From: a bacterium
GTDB lineage: Bacteria; Patescibacteriota; Minisyncoccia; Phycocordibacterales; GCA-002787175
Direction of reading: 5' to 3'
Length of the DNA stretch: 13,949 nucleotides
Assembly (NCBI GenBank): GCA_030689285.1
Contig: JAUYJM010000022.1
Span: 1 to 13,949 of the forward strand
A program made the position numbers and the translations under genes. Positions 1 to 6,757 of this stretch are shown piece after piece (position 1 is the first letter of the stretch; each line of letters starts with the position of its first letter). The notes under the pieces are model-generated. The model was given only the letters and a program-made list of their open reading frames with translations, had not been told where the DNA came from and made no database searches.

Positions 1-2367
1 GAAACATTTTCAGGAACAGCACAGGGAGCGTATATGAGGTTTGACACAATAACAGCAGGAACAGTTACTACGACTGAAAGAATGAGAATTACTAGCGCAG
101 GCAACGTCGGTATCGGATTAACTCCTAGTTATAAATTGGATGTTTTTGAAAATACTAATCCTACGGCAAATGGGCAATTCAAAACAGCTATCCAGGGTGA
201 AACTGATACTACCAATAGTGACGTAACTTACACCTCTTTCCAACCAGTCGGAGTAACTGGAACGGTGCGTTATCGTGGGACAACTTCCGAATCCACCAGC
301 GGCAAGGGAGCCAGAGCTTTTGATGCCAATATGTTTGTCTATAACACAGGCACGACTAAATACGCTTCGGGCTTTCGTTTGGATGCTAGAAACTTGGGGG
401 TGGGGACTGTGCAAAACCTTGCAGGTGCGTGGGTTACAGCAATGGGCAATTCGGGTGGCGGCGTAGTAGATGCCACTTATGGCCTAAAAGTAGATGCCCA
501 AACAGCCGGGACAAACAATTATGGCGTGTGGCTCAATAATGCTGCCGCTACAGGAAGATGGAATGTCTATGCTGGAGGCACGGCACAAAACTATTTTGCA
601 GGAAATGTCGGCATAGGGACGGCGACACCCGAGCAGTTGTTGCAAGTTCAAGGAGCTTCTGGACTTTCTGGAGCTACTCCTGTAACTGCATATCTTCACT
701 CTACTAACAACGGAACGTGGACTGATGATTCAATCTATGCGCGGTTAGCTTTTGGTAATTCTGACCTTAGTGGTTCCGTGCCATATAATATATCAGGCAT
801 AAAATCTCAAATTGCAGCGGTTATTGAAGGCACGACGGGAGAGGATTCTGGTTTGGCTTTTTATACTTCAACTAACGGCACGAATATTTTAGAAAGGGTT
901 CGAATTGACAGCGCTGGCAATGTCGGTATCGGGACGACGAGTCCTAAAAGTTTGCTTCATGTATCAAGTATAGGAGCGTCAACGACTCTTACTGTTTCTG
1001 CTGGACAAGCAAGCGCGACCACCGGAGACTCAATTATTGATTTAATTGCATATAATAGTGGTTCGGGAACTGCTCCCCGAGGACAAATCGCGGCACTCTC
1101 CACTGGAGTAGGAGATGTGGATTTGGCATTTTACACCACAACTGCAGCATCTACACCTGTAGAAAGAATGCGCATAGACGATAATGGCAATGTCGGAATC
1201 GGGACGGCTGCACCATTGGCTCTTTTACATGTCGGTTCTGGGACAGACGCCTCTACTATTTCAAACGTGTCTTTAATGATAAACAAGCTTGGGGATGCCA
1301 AATTCACAGCTCGTGATTCAACTAATAATATTGAGTTCGGTGGAGGCACAGACACTAGTGGGATAACTTTCTTCGGCTCCCTGACCAACCACGAATTTCG
1401 GCTCATGGCTAACAACACATCTTATCTCCGCTTGATGACCACTGGTAACTTGAAACTAGGAAATGCCTCAACTCTCCGAGCTACCACCGAAGGCACAAAT
1501 CATTTAGACATCTTTAACGGCACAGCGCCGGTGGGAACTTTGGCGAATGGAATATCTCTATATTCTTCTGCTGGAGAGGGTTACATGATGGATGCCGGGG
1601 GCACTGCCACACAGCAAACTCCGCACGATGACGACAGATTTTGGGTTTTTAATTCCTTCGATCTAGCTACGGGGGAAAAAGTATGGATAGATGTCGAGAA
1701 ATTGCTGCGCTTTACAAATGACTATTTCGGTTTGGATTACGTAGAAGGATACATGGCTACGGTGCCGTTTGAGTCTCCTGTCATTTCAGAAACCTTTCCT
1801 ACTCTAAAAGATTTACATCTGAGCTTGGAAGGCATGGCCGGCATCTCAATTCCCGAAGCCGGCTCAGTCTCCGAATCTTTCGTTACTGCATTTTTTGAAA
1901 ATATTTATACAAAGGTTGGCGAATGGATGGCGGATGCAACCAATGGCATAGGTTCTGTCTTTGCAAATGTATTTGAAGCCAAAGAAAAAATCTGTGTGGA
2001 CGGGGAGTGCCTGACTGCGGATGATATCCGAGCCTTGCTCATTCTCTCCGGCTCATCTGCATCAGGTTCTTCCGGCGGCGGTTCGTCAACATCAGAGCCT
2101 CAGCCCGAGGCTGAGCAGCCTTTGGCTGAAGAAACGATGACGGAAGACACCACAACGGAGGAACCTGTTTCAGAACCTGAGTCAGTTCCAGAAGAGGAAC
2201 CCGTAACTGAAATTATCTCAGAAGAGCCAGTGGCAGAAGAAACAACAACGGAAGACACCACAACGGAGGAATCTGTTTCAGAACCTGAGCCTCAGCCCGA
2301 GGCTGATCAGCCTTTGGCTGAAACTCCCGAACCGGCTCCCGAACCTGCACCTGAACCCGCTCTTTAA
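1..2367 (+). CDS. Tail-fibre-like GNVGIG-repeat surface protein (5' partial)
   Basis: The frame is open to the first base of the window (it reads ETFSGTAQGAY before the first Met at 34), and that Met lies inside a repeat, so the true start is upstream. At least 788 residues are present. Four copies of an ER(M/V)RI..AGNVGIG(T)..P..LL.V unit are spaced through the first 1.2 kb, separated by beta-rich Ser/Thr/Gly/Asn sequence as in phage tail fibres and related bacterial surface proteins. The usual C-terminal peptidase S74 chaperone is not recognisable. Instead there is a mixed region (about 1630-1980), a short Cys motif CVDGEC (near 1995) and a Ser/Gly then Pro/Glu/Thr-rich acidic tail ending in EPAPEPAL. 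No C-terminal membrane helix or sortase motif is visible. The dockerin gene starts 9 bases after the stop. An adhesin or fibre role is inferred; ligand and anchor are unknown. Confidence 0.8.
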   Translation, partial: ETFSGTAQGAYMRFDTITAGTVTTTERMRITSAGNVGIGLTPSYKLDVFENTNPTANGQFKTAIQGETDTTNSDVTYTSFQPVGVTGTVRYRGTTSESTSGKGARAFDANMFVYNTGTTKYASGFRLDARNLGVGTVQNLAGAWVTAMGNSGGGVVDATYGLKVDAQTAGTNNYGVWLNNAAATGRWNVYAGGTAQNYFAGNVGIGTATPEQLLQVQGASGLSGATPVTAYLHSTNNGTWTDDSIYARLAFGNSDLSGSVPYNISGIKSQIAAVIEGTTGEDSGLAFYTSTNGTNILERVRIDSAGNVGIGTTSPKSLLHVSSIGASTTLTVSAGQASATTGDSIIDLIAYNSGSGTAPRGQIAALSTGVGDVDLAFYTTTAASTPVERMRIDDNGNVGIGTAAPLALLHVGSGTDASTISNVSLMINKLGDAKFTARDSTNNIEFGGGTDTSGITFFGSLTNHEFRLMANNTSYLRLMTTGNLKLGNASTLRATTEGTNHLDIFNGTAPVGTLANGISLYSSAGEGYMMDAGGTATQQTPHDDDRFWVFNSFDLATGEKVWIDVEKLLRFTNDYFGLDYVEGYMATVPFESPVISETFPTLKDLHLSLEGMAGISIPEAGSVSESFVTAFFENIYTKVGEWMADATNGIGSVFANVFEAKEKICVDGECLTADDIRALLILSGSSASGSSGGGSSTSEPQPEAEQPLAEETMTEDTTTEEPVSEPESVPEEEPVTEIISEEPVAEETTTEDTTTEESVSEPEPQPEADQPLAETPEPAPEPAPEPAL
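76..1233 (+). repeat. Four GNVGIG motif repeats in coding sequence
   Basis: Units lie at about 76-144, 601-648, 892-963 and 1162-1233. The DNA core GGCAATGTCGGTATCGGGAC recurs with few changes. Units 1, 3 and 4 begin with the ERMRI or ERVRI lead-in, while unit 2 begins directly at GNVGIG. Spacing is uneven (about 520, 310 and 270 bases), so these are conserved caps between variable beta-rich segments and not a simple tandem array. Confidence 0.8.
2095..2322 (+). repeat. Direct repeats coding for the Pro/Glu-rich tail
   Basis: A 36-base element at 2095-2130 recurs at 2287-2322 with one mismatch (GAG to GAT). A 41-base element at 2141-2181 recurs at 2249-2289, also with one mismatch (CCT to TCT). 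Both encode acidic Pro/Glu/Thr tail sequence. Their near identity points to recent duplication by slippage or recombination, so tail length probably varies between strains. Confidence 0.85.
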
Positions 2368-2376
2368 TCTTTGATT

Positions 2377-3696
2377 ATGCTTCAACACTCAAACCACAAA
2401 TTTTTTTTGATTTTGATTCTCTTGATTCCCTTAATTCTCGCAGCAGGAGCTTTTTCTTATGCGTTAGCCGATTTTTCCAGTACTAACTTTACACTTGAAA
2501 ATCCAATCAATATTATCCAAGGCGGGGAGTCCTCTTCGGCCAGTTTTCAATATTTGTCGAGCACGGGTCAGCTTACGAGCGGGCAGGGTACCAGTACAAG
2601 TTTTGTAAATAATGTAGGTTTCCTGTATTTCCCGACGGCGACATCGCCCTCGCTTTCGGCTACTCCGGGTGATTCGCAGGTGGTGCTCACCTGGACCGCC
2701 GCAGTGGGGACGCTGGCCAACATCACTAGCTACGAAGTGGGCATCAGCGCTTCTTCTGGCGGAGTTTATACATATACATCGGTTGGTAACGTCCTTACGG
2801 ATACTCGCACCGGCCTGACCAACGGCATCACCTATTTTTTCAAGGTCCGCTCATATGCCGACGGCCTGCTCTTAAGCGAATCGGCTGAAGTAAGCGCCAC
2901 TCCTGTCGCACCTACTCCCGGCGATGGCGGAAGTAGCGGGGGCGGGGGAAGTAGCGGTAGCTTTCCCGCTGAGATCATTCTCTCCGGACGGGCATATCCC
3001 TTGAGCAAAGTTAGTGTCTTGAAGGACGGCCAGCTCGCAGTTACGACCATTGCCGGACCGGACAGCAACTTTACCGTGGCCTTAGGCAGCCTTTCCACCG
3101 GCAATTATAATTTTTCCGTTTACGGCGAAGACAAGAATGGGAAGCTTTCCAGCCCCTTTACCTTTCAAATTTATATAACCCGCGGCGTGGCTACAAACGT
3201 CGGAGGCATATTCATTTCGCCGACCATCGCGGTGGATAAAAAGGAAGTCAAAAGAGGCGAGAATATAGTCATCTTCGGGCAAAGCTCCTCGGTTTCCGAT
3301 ATCGTCATCAGCGTCAATTCCGAGCACGAAATTTTCAAGAACACCAAGAGCGATGCGTCCGGCGCGTATCTTCTCAATTTCGACACATCGGTCTTGGAAA
3401 CTGGGGGACACTCTGCTAAATCCAAGGCCTTAAAGAGCGGGGAGATAAGTGATTTCGGATACCCGGCGTTGTTTGCGGTGGGCTCAAAAACGCTTCTCGC
3501 AGAACCGATTCTGCTTAGCAAGTGCGACTTAAATGAAGACGGCCGTTGCAACTTGGTAGATTTTTCTATTGCCGCTTACTGGTATAAACGTCCGCTTGTA
3601 GGAGATATAATACAGAAAGAAATCAAATACCTAAACGGAGATGGTACGATAAACCTGATTGACTTTAGTATTATGGCCTTTTATTGGACAGGGTAA
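2377..3696 (+). CDS. Secreted FnIII-like / type I dockerin protein
   Basis: With the ATG at 2377 the product has 439 residues; an in-frame TTG at 2371 adds only two. Residues 9-31 form a signal peptide ending SYALA. Residues about 92-178 look like a fibronectin type III domain (LSATPGDSQVVLTW start, SAEVSATP end). A Gly/Ser linker follows (about 181-196), then beta-rich Ig-like sequence to about 370. Residues 382-439 are a type I dockerin: two F-hand loops, DLNEDGRCNLVD (384-395) and YLNGDGTINLID (418-429), each followed by DFSI plus aromatics. Dockerins bind cohesins through Ca2+-folded helices, and the next two genes encode cohesin-like proteins, so this is probably their soluble partner. 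No catalytic domain is visible. The first ligand of loop 2 is Tyr instead of Asp. The stop is 3 bases before the next ATG, which suggests an operon. Confidence 0.88.
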   Translation: MLQHSNHKFFLILILLIPLILAAGAFSYALADFSSTNFTLENPINIIQGGESSSASFQYLSSTGQLTSGQGTSTSFVNNVGFLYFPTATSPSLSATPGDSQVVLTWTAAVGTLANITSYEVGISASSGGVYTYTSVGNVLTDTRTGLTNGITYFFKVRSYADGLLLSESAEVSATPVAPTPGDGGSSGGGGSSGSFPAEIILSGRAYPLSKVSVLKDGQLAVTTIAGPDSNFTVALGSLSTGNYNFSVYGEDKNGKLSSPFTFQIYITRGVATNVGGIFISPTIAVDKKEVKRGENIVIFGQSSSVSDIVISVNSEHEIFKNTKSDASGAYLLNFDTSVLETGGHSAKSKALKSGEISDFGYPALFAVGSKTLLAEPILLSKCDLNEDGRCNLVDFSIAAYWYKRPLVGDIIQKEIKYLNGDGTINLIDFSIMAFYWTG

Positions 3697-3699
3697 AAT

Positions 3700-4566
3700 A
3701 TGAAAATAAATATCAAAATTTTTTTAGTTATCGTATCTCTACTCTGGCTTATGCCTGCGGTTTCCTTGGCGGCGGAAATATTTTTTAATTCAGATAAGAG
3801 CATTTTTCCGGAACGCGAGAGTTTTTTAGTGGAAGTATTCATGGATACAGAAGGCGCCCAGATAAACGTGGTGGAGGGCACAATAATTTTTCCGGAAGAA
3901 CTTTTGGAACTAAAAGAGTTAAGGGAGGGCAACTCGACGCTCAATTTCTGGCTGGACAAACCCGAGAGCACGGAAGCGGGGCATATATCTTTTTCGGGCA
4001 TGACTCCTGGAGGATTTTCCGGAACCGACCGGTTTTTATTAGGAATAGTTTTTGAAACAAAGGGGTCGGGTGCAGGCAGCCTAGGATTTAGCGGCACGCA
4101 GGCCTTGCGGAACGACGGTCTGGGGACAAAAACGGATATCAATGAGATCAGTTTTGATTTTACAGTTTCTCCTTCGGCCGAGTCGGCGGCAGACTTAGCG
4201 CTTTTAGATACGAACTCGCCGGAGAGCTTCACACCATTTGTCGCGAGCGATCCCTCTTTGTTTGAGGGCAGGTATTTTGTGGTTTTCAGTACGGTAGACA
4301 AGGGCGTGGGTATGGACCATTATGAGGTGCGGGAAGGATTGTTCGGTGGTTACGTTGTCGCGGAGAGTCCGTATTTATTGAAAGACCAATCACTAGGTAA
4401 AAGTATATACATAAAGGCATTGGATAAATCCGGCAACGAAAGAATAGTAAAGATAGAGGCGCAAAATGGAGGGTTCAGGTTGGATAGATGGGGAATTATT
4501 GTTATACTTCTTGTTGTATTCGGATTTTTTCTACAAAAAAAATGGCCAAAATTTATTCAAAAATAG
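3700..4566 (+). CDS. Membrane-anchored cohesin-domain protein 1
   Basis: The product has 288 residues. A signal peptide covers residues 1-25 (ends VSLAA). Residues about 26-156 fit a cohesin fold: a beta-rich domain with FPEELLELKEL, NSTLNFWL, a conserved GGFSG turn, and a late SGTQALRNDGLGTK segment. The same landmarks appear in the same order in the next gene. A second beta-rich domain (about 190-255; DHYEV, SPYLLKD, SIYIKALDKSGNE) follows. A single hydrophobic helix (264-278) and a short Lys-rich tail end the protein, so it should sit in the cytoplasmic membrane with the cohesin outside. The ATG lies 3 bases after the dockerin stop, so the two are probably co-translated. It is likely one docking receptor for the upstream dockerin protein. 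The fold call comes from motif pattern and context, without a profile search. Confidence 0.82.
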   Translation: MKINIKIFLVIVSLLWLMPAVSLAAEIFFNSDKSIFPERESFLVEVFMDTEGAQINVVEGTIIFPEELLELKELREGNSTLNFWLDKPESTEAGHISFSGMTPGGFSGTDRFLLGIVFETKGSGAGSLGFSGTQALRNDGLGTKTDINEISFDFTVSPSAESAADLALLDTNSPESFTPFVASDPSLFEGRYFVVFSTVDKGVGMDHYEVREGLFGGYVVAESPYLLKDQSLGKSIYIKALDKSGNERIVKIEAQNGGFRLDRWGIIVILLVVFGFFLQKKWPKFIQK

Positions 4567-5705
4567 CAATCTTTTCCTTTTTGGTTTTTTCGCCATTATT
4601 ATCTTATGCGGCGACTCTTTCCGTTAGTCCTGCTACCGGTAGCTACGAGGTGGGCAATAAGGTGGTGGTAAAAGTTCTAGCCGCATCCAATGTTTCCTTT
4701 AACGCTGTGTCTGGGCTTTTGTCATTTCCGTCTTCGCTTTTTGCGGTAGAGTCTGTTTCTAAAACTAATTCCATTTTGAATTTTTGGGTGACCCCGCCAA
4801 CAGCTTCCAAGACCCTGGGAACAGTAAAATTTGAAGGGGTGGCAATGAATGGATTTCATGGCTCCGTGGGGACGGTGGTTACTGTTAACTTGCGGGCAAT
4901 CAAAGCAGGTTCAGCAAAACTTTCATTCCAGTCCGGACAAATCCTTGCGAATGATGGACAAGGCACGGATATAACTGGAAATTTAAACGGAGCCACGTAT
5001 TCAATCAAGGAAGCGTCAGTTAAACCAAGTGTTCCCGTTGTCCCAGAACCCGAAGAAGAAGTTGTGCCTGAGGTTGTGCAGCCGGCACCTTCTCTCAAAG
5101 CTCCTGAAATTATGCTTGGAAGTAAATATGGAGCGTCGGCGATAGTAGGAACATCAGAACATGACAAAGCCCAAGTGCTCATAACTTTCGTTGCCGAAGA
5201 CGGAGCCAAGGTTTTCATTACCGGAGCTTCTGATGACGAAGGAGGATTCATTGTTCTTATCCCTAATTCTCTAAAGCAGGGTAAGTATGAGGTGACGGCA
5301 GTAATGATAAAGGCGGACAAGGCCAATACCGAAACTTCCAACGTGATAAAAATAAATGTAGGGAATATCTTTACCGATATTTCCAAAGAAGTATGGGGAC
5401 TGATTGCCCTACTTATTCTTCTAATTCTATATCTCTTGATTCGGATTTACTTTCATTTAAGGCGCGATAAAGATAAAGATAAAAACATAGACCAGGAAAA
5501 GAATAAAAAAGGCATGTTGAATTATCAGCTGGAGAAAGCCGAAGAAGACGTTCATAAATCCTTCAAGGCCTTGGAGGCGGACGTATCCGACAGAGCCCGG
5601 GGAATAGTGAACCCGGTAGAGAGGGATAACATCGAAGCGCTCAAGAAAGACATAGAGTCCACTGAGCAAGTAATAATAAAAGAAATAAAAGACCTTGAAA
5701 AATAG
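4542..5705 (+). CDS. Membrane-anchored cohesin-domain protein 2 with cytoplasmic coiled-coil tail
   Basis: The frame is open from 4488, but the ATG at 4542 gives a proper signal peptide (MAKIYSKIAI... ending SYA at residue 23), so that start is chosen: 387 residues. Residues about 25-156 are a cohesin-like domain sharing NSILNFWV, NGFHG and GQILANDGQGT with protein 1. A Pro/Glu linker (160-188) leads to an Ig-like domain (about 188-273). A membrane helix spans about 285-304. The cytoplasmic part starts with a Lys/Asp run and continues as a charged helical region (324-387), probably a coiled coil. It overlaps the previous gene by 25 bases. The protein ends in tandem TAG stops (5703-5708). It probably tethers the dockerin protein and connects it to the cell interior; the inside partner is unknown. 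Confidence 0.82.
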   Translation: MAKIYSKIAIFSFLVFSPLLSYAATLSVSPATGSYEVGNKVVVKVLAASNVSFNAVSGLLSFPSSLFAVESVSKTNSILNFWVTPPTASKTLGTVKFEGVAMNGFHGSVGTVVTVNLRAIKAGSAKLSFQSGQILANDGQGTDITGNLNGATYSIKEASVKPSVPVVPEPEEEVVPEVVQPAPSLKAPEIMLGSKYGASAIVGTSEHDKAQVLITFVAEDGAKVFITGASDDEGGFIVLIPNSLKQGKYEVTAVMIKADKANTETSNVIKINVGNIFTDISKEVWGLIALLILLILYLLIRIYFHLRRDKDKDKNIDQEKNKKGMLNYQLEKAEEDVHKSFKALEADVSDRARGIVNPVERDNIEALKKDIESTEQVIIKEIKDLEK

Positions 5706-5724
5706 TAGGCCGAGCTAATTCATG

Positions 5725-5753
5725 TTGGAAATCTCGAGTGTTTCTGCTATATT
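5725..5753 (+). promoter_or_regulatory. Promoter of ychF, leaderless type
   Basis: TTGGAA (5725-5730) and TATATT (5748-5753) are separated by 17 bases. The ychF ATG at 5760 follows the -10 box by 6 bases, where transcription would be expected to start, and no Shine-Dalgarno sequence precedes it. This is inferred from sequence only. Confidence 0.6.
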
Positions 5754-5759
5754 TGTCCT

Positions 5760-6749
5760 ATGTCTTTATCTATAGGTATAGTCGGGTTGCCGAACGTGGG
5801 GAAGTCCACGCTTTTTAATGCGCTTACAAAAAAAAGCGTTCCGGCGGAGAATTACCCTTTCTGCACCATTGACCCGTCGGTGGGGATTGTTCCAGTGCCT
5901 GATGATAGGCTTTGGAAACTTTCGGAATTTTCAAAATCCAAAAAGACCATTCCGGCTGTTATAGAATTTGTGGATATTGCAGGCCTCGTGGCAGGAGCAT
6001 CAAAAGGCGAAGGTCTAGGCAATAAATTTCTTTCTAACATCCGAGAAGTTGACGCCATAGCCCACGTAGTGCGGGTATTTCAAGACTCATCAGTTATTCA
6101 CGTGGCCAATAAAATTGACCCGATGTCGGACATCGGGGTCATAAATCTGGAGCTTGTGCTTTCGGACATGGAAGTTGTTTCTAAAAGGCTTGCGGGATTG
6201 GTGCGAGATCTGAAAAAAGCTGACAAAGAAGCTTTAATGGAAGACGGAATACTTAAAAGAGTTGAGAAGGTTTTAGAAGAAGGTAAGATGGCCACGGAAG
6301 CTAATTTAACCGAGGATGAAAAATTCAGAATTAAATCTTTAAATCTTCTTACTTTAAAACCCATGCTTTACGTGCTCAATACTTCCGAAGCCAACGAAAA
6401 TTTGGAGATTGATACTCTCGGGGCTACGGTAAAAGTGGATACTATTTTTGAAAAAGGTTTTGATGATTTGATCAAGGCAAGCTATAAACTCTTGGGTTTA
6501 GAAACATTTTTTACCACGGGCGAGGATGAGTCTCGGGCATGGACCGTCCACATAGGGTCTACGGCGCCTGTCGCCGGGGCAGCTATCCACACTGATTTTA
6601 AGGATAAATTTATCCGCGCGGAAGTTATCGCTTATGACAAGCTTATGGAGGCCGGATCCCGTGCTACGGCCCGCGAAAAAGGATATCTGCGCACCGAAGG
6701 CAAAGAATACACAGTCCAAGATGGTGACGTTATAGAATTTTTGATATAA
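5760..6749 (+). CDS. ychF: Redox-regulated ATPase YchF (OLA1/Obg-family)
   Basis: YchF is a ribosome-associated P-loop NTPase of the TRAFAC class that prefers ATP. The 329-residue product has the P-loop GLPNVGKST (9-17), the conserved FCTIDPSVG stretch (34-42), the G3 motif DIAG (72-75), GASKGEGLGNKFL, and NTSE (207-210). NTSE matches the NxxE signature that replaces NKxD and relaxes guanine specificity. The C-terminal TGS domain is complete (about 249-329; RAWTV, GSTAP, IHTDF, DGDVIEFL). It is about 34 residues shorter than E. coli YchF as recalled, almost all missing between NTSE and FDDLIKASYKLL, where G5 and the following helix normally lie. It has its own promoter and is probably monocistronic. 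Its stop codon overlaps the next gene's -10 box. Confidence 0.96.
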   Translation: MSLSIGIVGLPNVGKSTLFNALTKKSVPAENYPFCTIDPSVGIVPVPDDRLWKLSEFSKSKKTIPAVIEFVDIAGLVAGASKGEGLGNKFLSNIREVDAIAHVVRVFQDSSVIHVANKIDPMSDIGVINLELVLSDMEVVSKRLAGLVRDLKKADKEALMEDGILKRVEKVLEEGKMATEANLTEDEKFRIKSLNLLTLKPMLYVLNTSEANENLEIDTLGATVKVDTIFEKGFDDLIKASYKLLGLETFFTTGEDESRAWTVHIGSTAPVAGAAIHTDFKDKFIRAEVIAYDKLMEAGSRATAREKGYLRTEGKEYTVQDGDVIEFLI

Positions 6750-6750
6750 T
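6745..6750 (+). promoter_or_regulatory. -10 box of first propeller gene, leaderless type
   Basis: A perfect TATAAT (6745-6750) overlaps the ychF stop codon (6747-6749) and ends 7 bases before the ATG at 6758. The -35 region at 17-base spacing (TGGTGA, 6722-6727) is weak. No Shine-Dalgarno sequence is present in the short gap. Confidence 0.5.
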
Positions 6751-6757
6751 AGCTGAT

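Noticed and set aside
896..910. GGTTCGAAT, resembling a tRNA T-arm
   Set aside because: It falls in the ERVRIDS codons of the third GNVGIG unit, and no acceptor stem, D-arm or anticodon arm surrounds it.
3681..4301. 206-codon open frame on the minus strand opposite cohesin gene 1
   Set aside because: It lies wholly against a gene with signal peptide, domain and membrane-helix logic. Its translation is Ser/Lys/Pro-rich without a recognisable domain, and it is best explained as a shadow frame.
4488..4541. Upstream in-frame start for cohesin protein 2
   Set aside because: It would add 18 residues, including two Cys, before a clean signal peptide and deepen the overlap with the upstream gene. 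The ATG at 4542 gives a standard export signal.
6119..6137. Perfect inverted repeat CCCGATGTC-G-GACATCGGG
   Set aside because: It is inside ychF, over the conserved KIDPMSDIG codons, has no T run and no useful loop. It is probably a chance result of conserved coding sequence and is neither a terminator nor an operator.
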